This document shows positions 1 through 8,752 of a stretch of 64,000 nt of DNA, piece after piece. The notes beneath the pieces are model-generated. The model saw nothing but the letters and a program-made list of their open reading frames with translations, had not been told where the DNA came from and did no database searches. The translations under genes and the position numbers were made by a program. Where the stretch lies: contig NZ_CP038228.1 of assembly GCF_006838285.1 (NCBI RefSeq), forward strand, positions 558,001 to 622,000, read 5' to 3'. Origin of the DNA: Xanthomonas translucens pv. cerealis (GTDB taxonomy: Bacteria > Pseudomonadota > Gammaproteobacteria > Xanthomonadales > Xanthomonadaceae). The first letter of the stretch is position 1; each line of letters starts with the position of its first letter.

Positions 1-621
1 CATGTGCTGGCGCCGCTGTTGCCTGCGTTGGCGGCGCGGTATCCGCGCCTGTCGATCGAACTGCTGAGCGCTGATCATCGCGTCGACCACGCGCAGGAAG
101 GCGTGGACGTCAGCATCCGTATTGAATCGCAATTGCAGGACGGCCTGGTCGCGCGTTGCATCGCCGCGGTGCCGTTCGTGTTCTGCGCGGCGCCGGAGTA
201 CCTGGTGCGTGCCGGCACCCCGGCGACGCCGGAGCAATTGAAGGGCCACGCCTGCCTGTTGCTGCGCTGGGCTGTGGACGGCCGCTGCCTGCGCTGGGGT
301 TTCGTCCGCGACGGGTTGCGCTTCGATGTCGATGTGACGCCGGCGCTGGTCGGCGACGACATCGACGCGCTCGCCGGCATGGCGGCGGCCGGTGGCGGCA
401 TCACCCGGCTGGCCGCGTTCGTGGCCCAGCCTTACCTGCAGCGCGGCGCGTTGCGCGCCTTGTTCGAAGACGACGCAGCTGGCGCGGCCGACGCCGCGCC
501 CGAACCGATGCGGCTGTACCTGTGCGTGGTCGACCGCCGCGATTTCACGCCGAAAGTGCGCGCCTTGCAGGAGCAGCTGGTCGCCGGCCTGCCGCCGGCG
601 TGGCGCGTGCCCGCGGCATAG
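1..621 (+). CDS. LysR-family transcriptional regulator, C-terminal part (5' end outside window)
   Basis: The reading frame is open from base 1 (His-Val-Leu-Ala-Pro) to the TAG at 619-621, so the N-terminal helix-turn-helix lies upstream of the window. The visible 206 residues look like the effector-binding domain of the CrgA/AaeR-type LysR subgroup. They begin with the 'LAPLLPALAARYPRL' stretch, continue with 'VDVSIRI', and then 'FCAAPEYL' followed by 'GTPATPEQLKGHACLL'. Family knowledge: such domains bind a small ligand and tune DNA binding of the tetramer. The ligand cannot be guessed. The gene converges on the antiporter gene, whose stop is 18 bp away. The annotated GTG at base 4 is an internal codon, not a start. 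Confidence 0.85.
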   Translation, partial: HVLAPLLPALAARYPRLSIELLSADHRVDHAQEGVDVSIRIESQLQDGLVARCIAAVPFVFCAAPEYLVRAGTPATPEQLKGHACLLLRWAVDGRCLRWGFVRDGLRFDVDVTPALVGDDIDALAGMAAAGGGITRLAAFVAQPYLQRGALRALFEDDAAGAADAAPEPMRLYLCVVDRRDFTPKVRALQEQLVAGLPPAWRVPAA

Positions 622-639
622 GCGCGGGCACGCGCCGCG

Positions 640-1908
640 CTACAGCCTGCCGTCGGCCACCGCCGGCGCCGCATCGCGCGCGGCGGCGCGGCGCATCACC
701 CAGTTGAACAGCGGCGTGGCCAGCAACGTGGACACGATCGCCATCAGCACCAGGATCGAGAACAGGCCCTGCTCGATGACCCCGGCCTGCAGGCCGATGT
801 TGATGATGATCAGCTCCATCAGCCCGCGTGCGTTCATCAGCGCGCCGATCGCCATCGCGTCGCGGTTGTTCTCGCCGCTGATGCGCGCCGCGGCCCAGCA
901 GGCGATGCCCTTGCCCAGGAACGAAGCGAGCAGGATCGCCACCGCGGCGATCAGGATCTGCGGGTCCAGCAGCACGCTGAGCTGGGTCTTGAGCCCGGAG
1001 AAGGTGAAGAACATCGGCAACAGGAACACCACCACGAACGGCTGCAATTGCTCGCGCAGCTTCTCGGTCAGCGCGCCCTTGGGCAGGCAGGCGCCGAGCA
1101 GGAAGCCGCCGAACACCGCGTGGATGCCGATCGCGTCCATCGCCCAGGCGCTCGTGCAGAACAGCATCAGCACCACCGCCAGCACGCTGGCGCTGAGCGG
1201 CTGGTCGGGACGCACGTGGTCGGCCAGGCGCCGCAGCCAATGGCGGCCGACCAGCAGCATGAACAGCGCGTAGCCCACACCGCCGCCAATCGCCAGATAG
1301 GCGCTGTTCCAGCTGCCGCCGAAGCTGGCCAGCACGATGGCCAGGATGCACCACGCCGCGGCGTCGTCCACCGCACCGGCGGTGAGCGCCAGGGTGCCGA
1401 GCGAACTGCCGGTGAGGCCGCGCTCGTGGATGATCCGCGCCAGCATCGGGAACGCGGTGATGGCGATGGCCGCGCCCAGGAACAGCGAGGCTTCCAGGAT
1501 CTTGGCCTTGGCCGAGAACAGGCCCGGGGTGTGCAGCAGCCACGGCACCAGCGCGAACGCGAGCACGAACGGCACCGCGATGCCTGCCAGCGACACGCTC
1601 ATCGCGCTGCGGTAACGCGCACGGAAATGCTCGCTGCGAAAGTCGGTGCCGACCAGGAACATGTACAGGCCCACGCCGAACTGCGCGACCACGTACAGCA
1701 TGTCCAGGGTCTGCTTGGGGAACAGCGCCTGCTGCAGCTCCGGCAGGACCAGGCCGAACAGCGATGGCCCCAGGGCGACGCCGGCGATCATCTCGCCCAC
1801 CACCTGCGGCTGGCCCACGCGCTTGGCGAGCAGGCCGACCAGGCGGCATGTCAACAGGATCGCCGCCGCCTGCAGAAAAAAATACACCGACATCTGCGGG
1901 GTGGTCAT
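640..1908 (-). CDS. CPA2-family cation:proton antiporter (KefB/NapA type membrane domain)
   Basis: A 422-residue, strongly hydrophobic protein with about 12 membrane segments. It carries the typical CPA2 signatures: 'VGEMIAGVALGPSLFG' in the first quarter, 'AITAFPMLARII' mid-protein and 'MNARGLMELI' near the C-terminus. It would exchange Na+ or K+ for protons across the inner membrane. Unlike KefB/KefC it stops after the membrane domain and has no TrkA-N nucleotide-binding domain. The ATG at 1908 is chosen because it directly precedes the first membrane helix; the frame stays open 41 codons further upstream, without membrane-protein character. Ion specificity cannot be read from the sequence. 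Confidence 0.85.
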   Translation of the reverse strand: MTTPQMSVYFFLQAAAILLTCRLVGLLAKRVGQPQVVGEMIAGVALGPSLFGLVLPELQQALFPKQTLDMLYVVAQFGVGLYMFLVGTDFRSEHFRARYRSAMSVSLAGIAVPFVLAFALVPWLLHTPGLFSAKAKILEASLFLGAAIAITAFPMLARIIHERGLTGSSLGTLALTAGAVDDAAAWCILAIVLASFGGSWNSAYLAIGGGVGYALFMLLVGRHWLRRLADHVRPDQPLSASVLAVVLMLFCTSAWAMDAIGIHAVFGGFLLGACLPKGALTEKLREQLQPFVVVFLLPMFFTFSGLKTQLSVLLDPQILIAAVAILLASFLGKGIACWAAARISGENNRDAMAIGALMNARGLMELIIINIGLQAGVIEQGLFSILVLMAIVSTLLATPLFNWVMRRAAARDAAPAVADGRL

Positions 1909-2210
1909 TGAGCACGCATTCTTGATAGGTCGGTGGATGATAGGAGGGCAGTGCGCAGAAATCCACGGATGCCGGCCGCCCCGCCATGTGCGCCGGCCGC
2001 TGCGGCGAACCGCTGCTGGTACTTTCGGCAATGACCGCTGCGCGCCGGATGCAGTGCCATGCGCAGCGGCGTGGCGGGCTGTTGGCGGCCGCCGGGGGCG
2101 TTACCGCCAGGCCGGATCGCGGGAGGTCGAGGTGCCGGTTCGCCGGCGCCGGTTTTTTGCCCGGCGCTTGCGCGCGCCGCGATCCGGGCTTGATAGGCGT
2201 CCCGACCCCG
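1909..2210. other. Intergenic region between antiporter gene and decayed gene
   Basis: About 300 bp separate the divergent antiporter start and the decayed gene that follows. No RNA gene, clear promoter or repeat was recognised. The long ORFs crossing it on both strands lack protein character and look like GC-rich artefacts. Confidence 0.4.
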
Positions 2211-2692
2211 GTGCCGTGCACGCGTCGATTCGTTGCCATTCTCGCATTGCTGCCTGCGCTCGCCGCGGCGCAGGCGCCGCCATGCGCGACGCCGCTGCAG
2301 GTGGCGCAACGGCTGTACCAGGCGCGCGATTTCTAGTGGCGGCCGCAGAACCTGGACGGGCTGCTGACCCCGTCCTTCGCCCACGCGATCAAGACCGAAC
2401 TCGCCTGCGCCGAGCGCGTGGGCATCTGCCGCCTGCACGACGACCCGTGGACCCATGCGCAGGATGGCGACATCAGGGCGCGCCGCGTTTCACCCTGGTG
2501 TCCGGCGGCTTCCTGGCGACCGTGCTCGAGGTGCGGGTGGGCTACCGGCTGGCGCTGGATGGCGCGGCCACCAAGCCAGGCTTGGTAAAGATCGCACTGC
2601 AGCGCCGCGGCAACGGCTGCTGGCCGATCAGCGACCTGTTCTCGCCGGACGGCGACGCGTTGTTCGCGCGTCTGTCCGACACGCCGGAGTAA
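2211..2692 (+). pseudogene. Decayed small secreted protein gene (in-frame stop plus frameshift)
   Basis: A coherent protein can be read only by joining two frames. From GTG 2211 there is a signal peptide (hydrophobic core AILALLPALAAAQA), then 'CATPLQVAQRLYQARDF', and a TAG at 2334-2336 that probably replaced CAG. The same frame continues 'WRPQNLDGLLTPSFAHAI' to about 2475. There, loss of one base (agCggc to aggc would explain it) moves the sense to another frame, 'GAPRFTLVSGGFLATV', ending 'GDALFARLSDTPE' at the TAA 2690-2692. Intact length would be about 160 residues. The pattern (exported, 'LLTPSF', 'KIALQRRGNGCWPISDLF') resembles small periplasmic proteins of the DUF3828/YbjP kind, but this is only a suggestion. 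Both lesions could instead be sequencing errors. Confidence 0.6.
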
Positions 2693-2799
2693 GCGCGGCG
2701 CATAAAAAAACCACGCCGACCTGCACCGGCGTGGTTCGGACGACCTGCCCGCGCCCTGCAGCGGGAGGGTAGGCGCGAAGGCGTCCGCGACTATCGCGT

Positions 2800-4392
2800 C
2801 TATTGCAGCTTGAGCATCACGATCGCCTTGGCCGGCAGCGCCACCTTCAGCGTGCCGCCCTGCAGGCTGGCGCCGTTGAACGCGGCCGGCTGCACCGCCT
2901 GCGGTTGCTCGAAGGTGTTGAGCGCGGTGATCTTCGGCGCGGTGAGGATCTGCCCGCTGACGCCGCCGGCCTGCACGCCGCCGACCTGCACCACGACCTC
3001 GGCGCTGCGGTTCGGATCCAGGTTGGTCAGCGCCACATAGACGTGGCCGTCCTTGGCCTTGACCGCCGAACCGTGCACCGACGGCACCGTGTACTCGCCA
3101 TGCGTGTAGGCGGGCGCCTTGATCTGCAGCGGCAGCGCGGTCGCGTCCTGGTACGGCTTGTACATCGCGAACACGTGGTAGGTCGGGGTCAGCAGCATTT
3201 TCTCGCCGTCGGTGAGGATCATCGCCTGCAGCACGTTGACCATCTGCGCGATGTTGGCCATGCGCACGCGGTCGGCGTGCTGGACGAAGATGTCCAGGTT
3301 GAGCGAAGCCACCAGCGCATCGCGCAAGGTGTTCTGCTGGCGCAGGAAGCCCGGATTGACGTCGGGCAGGCCCTTGTACCAGGTGCCCCATTCGTCGACC
3401 ACCAGCGCGACCTTCTTGTCGGGGTCGTACTTGTCCATGATCGCGCTGTGCTTGGTCAGCAGCTCGTCCATCACCAGCGTGCGCGACAGGGTCTCGATCC
3501 AGTCGTTCTCGTTGAAATCGGTGGACGAGGCGCGCGGCGGCCAGCCGCCGGGGAAGGTGTAGTAATGCAGGCTCAGGCCGTCCATGAACTTGGTGGCCTC
3601 GCGCATCATCACTTCGGTCCAGTGATAGTCCGAATCGTTGGGGCCGGGCGCGATCTTCATGATCTTCTGGTCGGCCGGCGACTTGACGAAGGTCTGGTAG
3701 CGGCGATACACGTCGGCGGCGTATTCCACGCGCATGTTGCCGCCGCAGCCCCACAGCTCGTTGCCGACACCGAAGTACGGCACCTTCCACGGCGCCTGGC
3801 GGCCGTTGCCGCGGCGCTGGTTGGCCAGCGTGGACTTGGTCGGCGCGGTCATGTACTCCACCCATTGCGCCATTTCGTCCGGCGCGGCGTCGCCGACGTT
3901 GCCGGCCACGTAGGCCTGGGTGCCGAGCAGCTCGGTGAAGTCCATGAACTCATGGGTGCCGAAGCTGTTCGGTTCCTCGACGCCGCCCCAGTGCGTGTTG
4001 ATGCTGGTCGGGCGCTTGGCGCGCGGGCCGATGCCGTCGCGCCAGTGGTATTCGTCGGCGAAGCAGCCGCCGGGCCAGCGGATGTTGGGCACGTCCAGCG
4101 CCTTCAGCGCCGCGACCACGTCGTTGCGGTAACCGCGGGTGTTGGGGATCTTCGAGTCCGGTCCGACCCACACGCCGCCGTAGATGCCGTTGCCCAGGTG
4201 TTCGGCGAACTGCCCGAACAGATTGCGCGAGACCTGCGCGCCCGGCTGGTCGGCGCGCAGCGTGCCGCGCACTTCCACGTCGGCGGCCTGCGCCAGTCCG
4301 GCACCGAGCGTCAGCGTGGCCACCGCGGCGGCCAGTGGCAGGCGTCGCCGCCAGCGCAGCGCGGCGTTCTTCAGTGAGCGGGTCGAGAGCAT
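2800..4392 (-). CDS. Secreted GH51 alpha-L-arabinofuranosidase
   Basis: 530 residues. An Arg-rich N-terminus and hydrophobic core ending LAQA-A (about residue 36) form a Sec signal peptide, so the enzyme is exported. The catalytic domain shows GH51 signatures: 'NIRWPGGCFADEYHW' near 103, acid/base Glu212 in 'GVGNELWGCGG' and nucleophile Glu334 in 'VVDEWGTWY'. A beta-rich C-terminal domain follows, as in all GH51 enzymes. It releases terminal arabinose from arabinoxylan or arabinan of plant walls. The ATG at 4392 has an AGGAG 7 nt upstream; the longer frame to 5028 has no coding character. It is divergent from the mutarotase gene, sharing a 595-bp regulatory region with repeated sites, which suggests common control by a plant-sugar signal. 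Confidence 0.93.
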   Translation of the reverse strand: MLSTRSLKNAALRWRRRLPLAAAVATLTLGAGLAQAADVEVRGTLRADQPGAQVSRNLFGQFAEHLGNGIYGGVWVGPDSKIPNTRGYRNDVVAALKALDVPNIRWPGGCFADEYHWRDGIGPRAKRPTSINTHWGGVEEPNSFGTHEFMDFTELLGTQAYVAGNVGDAAPDEMAQWVEYMTAPTKSTLANQRRGNGRQAPWKVPYFGVGNELWGCGGNMRVEYAADVYRRYQTFVKSPADQKIMKIAPGPNDSDYHWTEVMMREATKFMDGLSLHYYTFPGGWPPRASSTDFNENDWIETLSRTLVMDELLTKHSAIMDKYDPDKKVALVVDEWGTWYKGLPDVNPGFLRQQNTLRDALVASLNLDIFVQHADRVRMANIAQMVNVLQAMILTDGEKMLLTPTYHVFAMYKPYQDATALPLQIKAPAYTHGEYTVPSVHGSAVKAKDGHVYVALTNLDPNRSAEVVVQVGGVQAGGVSGQILTAPKITALNTFEQPQAVQPAAFNGASLQGGTLKVALPAKAIVMLKLQ

Positions 4393-4648
4393 CGTGGGTC
4401 TCCTGGGGCGTTGGGGCGGCGGCTGCCCGCTAGGGCGCCGCGTCGGTGAAGGGCGGCACTCGCCGCGTGCGGCGCATGCAATCGGATGATGGCGGCTGGC
4501 GCACGCACGGCGAACGGCGGCGGCAGCTGGCAGTGCGTGGCAGGGTGTCGGTAGCGGTGCAGATCGCAATCCTTGTGACCGGTGAGGGTGCGACAGCACG
4601 GCAGCGGATCCCGGCCGCGGTTCGAGCATAGGCAGGTCAGCGCGTTGC

Positions 4649-4665
4649 GACCAATCATTTAAATC
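4649..4665. promoter_or_regulatory. Operator-like site 1 (GACCAATSATTTAAATC)
   Basis: First copy of a 17-bp motif with a palindromic ATTTAAAT core, found 257 bp before the arabinofuranosidase start and 323 bp before the mutarotase start. It differs from copy 2 at one base (C for G). A repeated AT-rich palindrome in a GC-rich divergent intergenic region suggests a transcription-factor site. The factor is unknown. Confidence 0.5.
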
Positions 4666-4767
4666 CTCGCTGCTATAGCCGATTCGCATTGCTGCGGCGA
4701 CGGTCCAGCGTCGTGCGTTGCCGTTGCGCTCCCGATGCGCGGATCGAGGATAGGCGTGCGATAGATC

Positions 4768-4791
4768 GCCGACCAATGATTTAAATCGGCG
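4768..4791. promoter_or_regulatory. Operator-like site 2 within a CGCCGA...TCGGCG dyad
   Basis: Second copy of the 17-bp motif (4771-4787), 122 bp from copy 1 measured start to start. Here it is embedded in a perfect 6-bp inverted repeat, CGCCGA at 4768-4773 and TCGGCG at 4786-4791. Two spaced copies would allow looping or dual control of the two divergent genes. This is inference from pattern only. Confidence 0.5.
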
Positions 4792-4987
4792 TAGCGATAT
4801 GGGGATTGCAATGATGCGATGCCGCAGATTACGTGCGTGGATTGCGCCTTGTGTTGGTATGCAATCGCAGCGGCAAGCGCGTGGCGCGGTGCATCGCTGC
4901 GCCAGTGTGCGCGACGATGGCTTGCGGGCGGCCGCGCTGGTTATGCTGCGCGGCACGCGTGAACGCGCCCACTCAAAGGACACCTGC

Positions 4988-6040
4988 ATGTCATCGATCT
5001 TCGGCCAGCTTCCGGACGGTACCGCCATCCAACGTGTGGTGCTGGACAGCGGCGCAGGCCTGCGCGCGGAGCTGCTGACCTACGGCGGCCTGTTGCGCAG
5101 CCTCAGCCTGGACACCGCGCGCGGCCACACCGAGCTGGTGCTCGGCCTGCCGACGCTGGACGCCTACCTGCACGATCCGGCGTATCTCGGCGTGCTGGTC
5201 GGCCGCTTCGGCAACCGCATCGCCGGCGCGGCCTTCGACCTGGACGGGCAGCGCCACGCGGTCGCCGCCAACGAGGGCGCCAATCATCTGCATGGCGGCA
5301 CGCGCGGATTCGGGCGCCGGGTGTGGTCGGTGCAGGTGCAGTCCGAGCACCGCCTGCAACTGCACTACGACTCGCCGGCCGGCGAGGAAGGCTATCCGGG
5401 CAACGTGCAGGTCAGCGCCGAGTTCAACGTGCACGGGCGCACCCTGGAACTGGAGTTCGCTGCGCAGACCGACGCGCCGACCCCGCTCAATCTCACCCAT
5501 CATCCGTATTTCAACCTGGCCGGCGACGCCGGTGTGGCCGCCGCCGCGCAATGGCTGCGGGTGCCTGCCGACCGCTACCTGCCGGTGGCCGACGCCGCGT
5601 TGCTGCCGACCGGCGAGGTCGCCGCGGTGGCCGGTACGCCGTTCGACTTCCGCAGCCCGCGCGCGATCGCCGACAAGGACAGCGCCGCCGATCCGCAGTT
5701 GCGCCTGAGCGGCGGCTACGACCATTGCCTGGTGCTGGCCGAACCGCGCGACTGCAGCGCCATCCTGTATTCGCCGCACAGCGGCGTGGCCATGCGCATC
5801 GCCAGCGCGATGCCGGCGCTGCAGCTGTACGAAGGGCATTGGCTGGACCGCCAGCATCCCGGCCTGGGCCGCGGCGTGTGCCTGGAGCCGCAGGGCTATC
5901 CGGATGCGCCGAACCAGCCGGGCTTCCCCGACACCATCCTGCGCCCCGGTCAGGTCTACCGGCACCGCATCCAATACCGCTTCGCCGAGGTCGGCGCGCA
6001 TGCCGATTGGACCGCGGTGGAGGCGGCGCTGGCCGATTGA
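4988..6040 (+). CDS. galM: Aldose 1-epimerase (mutarotase)
   Basis: 350 residues, the usual length for GalM. It interconverts alpha and beta anomers of aldoses such as galactose, glucose or arabinose in the cytoplasm. Signatures seen: 'LVGRFGNRIAGAAFDLDG' with the conserved N-R pair, 'NHLHGGTRGFGRRVW', the catalytic His in 'NLTHHPYFNLAGD', 'GGYDHCLVL', and the C-terminal Glu in 'GVCLEPQGYPDAPNQPGFP'. ATG 4988 follows AAAGGA by 7 nt. A frame extending back to 4799 lacks conserved sequence. Its divergent neighbour, an arabinofuranosidase, fits a role in using arabinose or related sugars released from plant walls. Confidence 0.93.
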   Translation: MSSIFGQLPDGTAIQRVVLDSGAGLRAELLTYGGLLRSLSLDTARGHTELVLGLPTLDAYLHDPAYLGVLVGRFGNRIAGAAFDLDGQRHAVAANEGANHLHGGTRGFGRRVWSVQVQSEHRLQLHYDSPAGEEGYPGNVQVSAEFNVHGRTLELEFAAQTDAPTPLNLTHHPYFNLAGDAGVAAAAQWLRVPADRYLPVADAALLPTGEVAAVAGTPFDFRSPRAIADKDSAADPQLRLSGGYDHCLVLAEPRDCSAILYSPHSGVAMRIASAMPALQLYEGHWLDRQHPGLGRGVCLEPQGYPDAPNQPGFPDTILRPGQVYRHRIQYRFAEVGAHADWTAVEAALAD

Positions 6041-6094
6041 GGCGCGTTACCGGCCTGCCGGCAGACAGCGTCTCCCGGGGCTGCCCTGCAGCCG

Positions 6095-6889
6095 CTACTG
6101 CGGGTGGCCCAGCACCAGTTCGATGACGAACTTGCTGCCGAAGAACGCCAGCAGCAGCAACAGCATCGCCGCCAGCGTCCAGTGCACCGCCTTGATCCCG
6201 CGCCAGCCGTAGCGCCAGCGGCCGAACAGCAGTGCGCCGAAGACGATCCACGACAGCACGCTGAGCACGGTCTTCTGCACCAGCCGCTGCGCCAGGAAAT
6301 CCTGCACGAACAGCACCCCGGTCAGCAGGGTCAGGGTCAGCAGGATGAAGCCGACCACGATGGTGCGGAACAGCAGCGTCTCCAGCGCGGTCAGCGGCGG
6401 CAGCGCGCGCAGCCACGGGTGGAAGTCGCGGCGCCGCAGCGCGCGCTCCTGCAGCCACAGCATCACCGCCAGCAGCGCGGCGATGCCCAGCGTGGCGTAG
6501 GCCAGCAGCGCCATCCACGCGTGCAGCTGCAGCCGCCAGTCCAGCACCGGCGCCGGTTCGTGGCCGTGCGAGTGGTAGGCCAGCAGCAGCGCCGCCGACA
6601 GCGGGAACACCACCACCCCCAACGCGGCCATGCGCCCGCTGGCGCCGACCAGCGTGGTCATCAGCGCCATGCCCAGGCTGACCAGCGACAGCGCGGCAAA
6701 GAAGTGCATGTCCGGCCCGCCGGCGGTGTGCAGCGCCACCTGCACGTGATAGCCGGCATGCAGCGCCACCGCCGGCAGCGCCGCCCACAGCCAGACGCGG
6801 CTGCGCTCGACCCGGTCGCGCACCACCGAGCCGACCAGCAGGCCGGTGGCGCTCAGGTACAGCAGGGTCGCGACGAGGATCAGGAACAT
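6095..6889 (-). CDS. CcsA/YpjD-family inner-membrane protein (cytochrome c assembly protein family)
   Basis: 264 residues with about eight membrane helices. It belongs by look to the CcsA/CcmC superfamily, in the short YpjD subgroup often encoded beside ffh in gammaproteobacteria: 'LQLHAWMALLAYATLGIAALLAVMLWLQERALR' in the centre and 'KTVLSVLSWIVFGALLFGRWRYGWRG' near the end. The tryptophan-rich haem-binding loop of true CcsA is not obvious, so a role in haem handling is not shown. The ATG at 6889 begins directly with a membrane helix. It is divergent from ffh, an arrangement that is widely conserved. Confidence 0.8.
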   Translation of the reverse strand: MFLILVATLLYLSATGLLVGSVVRDRVERSRVWLWAALPAVALHAGYHVQVALHTAGGPDMHFFAALSLVSLGMALMTTLVGASGRMAALGVVVFPLSAALLLAYHSHGHEPAPVLDWRLQLHAWMALLAYATLGIAALLAVMLWLQERALRRRDFHPWLRALPPLTALETLLFRTIVVGFILLTLTLLTGVLFVQDFLAQRLVQKTVLSVLSWIVFGALLFGRWRYGWRGIKAVHWTLAAMLLLLLAFFGSKFVIELVLGHPQ

Positions 6890-7012
6890 CGCGCCAGTTT
6901 CGCATATCGGGCCGGCACTGGTGGCGCGGGTGCCGTGCTGCGCGCGCGGCGGCGGCCCCGAGGCGGCGGCGTCTCCGCGATCGCCGGCGGGCGCGGCTAC
7001 AACGGGCGCGGC

Positions 7013-7018
7013 TATAAT
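7013..7018 (+). promoter_or_regulatory. Probable -10 element of ffh (TATAAT)
   Basis: A consensus TATAAT lies 33 bp before the ffh ATG. No clear -35 hexamer stands 16-18 bp upstream in this GC-rich stretch, so the promoter assignment rests on the -10 alone. Confidence 0.5.
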
Positions 7019-7050
7019 CGGCTACCGTTTCCCGTCTGCGACCCACCCGC

Positions 7051-8439
7051 ATGTTCGAATCCCTCACCCAACGCCTCTCCGGCACCATGCAGCGTCTGCG
7101 CGGCCGCGGCCGCCTGACCGAGGAGAACATCCGCGAAGCCACCCGCGAGGTGCGCATCGCGCTGCTCGAGGCCGACGTCGCGCTGCCGGTGGTGCAGGCG
7201 CTGATCGAACGCATCAAGGTGCGCGCGGTCGGCCAGGAAGTGCTCAAGAGCCTGACCCCGGGCCAGGCGCTGATCAAGGTCGTGCGCGACGAGCTGACCA
7301 CGGTGATGGGTTCGGCCGCCAGCGACCTCAACCTCAACGTGCCGGCGCCGGCGATCGTGCTGATGGCCGGCCTGCAGGGCGCGGGCAAGACCACCACGGT
7401 CGGCAAGCTGGCCAAGCACCTGAAGGAAAAGCGCAAGAAGAAGGTGATGGTGGTCTCGGCCGACGTCTACCGTCCGGCCGCGATCGAGCAGCTCAAGACC
7501 CTGGCCGAGCAGGTCGGGGTGCTGTTCTTCCCGTCCGAGGCGGCGCAGCAGCCGGTGGATATCGTCCGCGCGGCGATCGCCGACGCGCGCAAGTCCTTCG
7601 TCGACGTGTTGCTGGTGGATACCGCCGGCCGCCTCGCCATCGATGAAGCGATGATGGCCGAGATCAAGGCGCTGCACGCCGCGATCACCCCGGCCGAGAC
7701 CCTGTTCGTGGTCGATGCGATGACCGGCCAGGACGCGGCCAACACCGCCAAGGCGTTCAGCGAGGCGCTGCCGCTGACCGGCGTGGTGCTGACCAAGACC
7801 GACGGCGACGCCCGCGGCGGCGCCGCGCTGAGCGTGCGCTACATCACCGGCAAGCCGATCAAGTTCATCGGCGTAGGCGAGAAGCCCGACGGCCTGGATG
7901 TGTTCCATCCCGACCGCCTGGCCAGCCGCATCCTGGACATGGGCGACGTGCTGTCGCTGGTCGAGCAGGTCGAGCACCAGGTCGACAAGGACAAGGCGCA
8001 GAAGCTCGCCGAGAAGGTCGCCAAGGGCAAGAAGTTCGACCTCAACGACATGCGCGACCAGCTCGAGCAGATGCAGAACATGGGCGGCATTTCCGGGCTG
8101 ATGGACAAGCTGCCAGGCATGGGCCAGATCCCTGAGCATCTCAAGCAGCAGGTCGCCGGCAACAAGGACGTGCCGCGCATGATCGCGATCATCGGCTCGA
8201 TGACCAAGAAGGAGCGGCGCAATCCGACCCTGCTCAACGGTTCGCGCCGCGCCCGCATCGCGCGCGGCTCCGGCACCCAGCCGGCCGACGTCAACAAGCT
8301 GATGAAGCAATACCAGCAGATGGAAAAGATGATGTCGAAGATGGCTGGCGGCGGTATGAAGGGCCTGATGCGCGGCATGAAGGGCATGATGGGCGGCATG
8401 GGCGGCATGGGCGGCCGCGGCGGTCTGCCGTTCCGCTGA
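7051..8439 (+). CDS. ffh: Signal recognition particle protein Ffh (SRP54)
   Basis: 462 residues, typical length. The N domain starts '[18 protein letters not shown]'. The GTPase domain has P-loop 'GLQGAGKTT' (about 107-115), '[11 protein letters not shown]', 'DTAGR', and '[10 protein letters not shown]'. The C-terminal M domain holds 'IPGM'-like methionine clusters and the '[14 protein letters not shown]' RNA-binding helix, ending in a Met/Gly-rich tail. With 4.5S RNA it binds signal sequences of nascent membrane proteins and delivers ribosomes to FtsY. It is essential in bacteria. The start is set by the universally conserved N-terminus. Confidence 0.98.
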   Translation: MFESLTQRLSGTMQRLRGRGRLTEENIREATREVRIALLEADVALPVVQALIERIKVRAVGQEVLKSLTPGQALIKVVRDELTTVMGSAASDLNLNVPAPAIVLMAGLQGAGKTTTVGKLAKHLKEKRKKKVMVVSADVYRPAAIEQLKTLAEQVGVLFFPSEAAQQPVDIVRAAIADARKSFVDVLLVDTAGRLAIDEAMMAEIKALHAAITPAETLFVVDAMTGQDAANTAKAFSEALPLTGVVLTKTDGDARGGAALSVRYITGKPIKFIGVGEKPDGLDVFHPDRLASRILDMGDVLSLVEQVEHQVDKDKAQKLAEKVAKGKKFDLNDMRDQLEQMQNMGGISGLMDKLPGMGQIPEHLKQQVAGNKDVPRMIAIIGSMTKKERRNPTLLNGSRRARIARGSGTQPADVNKLMKQYQQMEKMMSKMAGGGMKGLMRGMKGMMGGMGGMGGRGGLPFR

Positions 8440-8752
8440 GCCTCCCCGCAGCGCTCGGAAAGTAGCCCTTCTCCCCCGGGAGAGGGGGTGGGGTGAGGGT
8501 CCGGCGCGAAAGCGTCTCGCGGAGTTTGGGGGGGGGGGGGGGGCGAGGCGCCCGTACCCTCATCCGCCCCTGTGGGGCACCTTCCCCGAAAAGGGGGGGG
8601 CATGGTCCCGACGGGAGAAGGAACAGCCATCTCGCGATGCATGGAGAGGCGAGGGTGAGGATGAAGCCGCCTCGTCAGCACGCAGCGCGCCGCGCAGAAA
8701 CTGGCATCATCCGCTGCGCCATCCGCCACCGCCACCGCGGCATCGACCCGCC
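8440..8752. repeat. Xanthomonad extragenic repeat element with a G16 homopolymer
   Basis: The 313 bp between ffh and the next gene hold no gene. They contain C/G-run modules ('ctcccccgggagagggggtggggtgagggt' type near 8470-8500; 'ccctcatccgcccc...ggggcaccttccccg' near 8560-8600). The same modules recur in reverse orientation at about 36330-36495, so this is a dispersed extragenic repeat. A run of 16 G occurs at 8528-8543 and a run of 8 G at 8593-8600. Confidence 0.7.

Larger units (their letters stand above)
4393..4987. other. Divergent regulatory region of arabinofuranosidase and mutarotase genes
   Basis: No gene was found in these 595 bp. The region has lower GC than its surroundings around 4640-4800 and holds two near-identical 17-bp operator-like sites, listed separately. 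The mutarotase ribosome-binding site AAAGGA is at 4975-4980. Confidence 0.6.

Noticed and set aside
8584..8600. G8 run after ffh as part of a 4.5S RNA gene
   Set aside because: No 4.5S-type conserved loop (GGAA/AGCA internal loops) could be found in 8440-8752.
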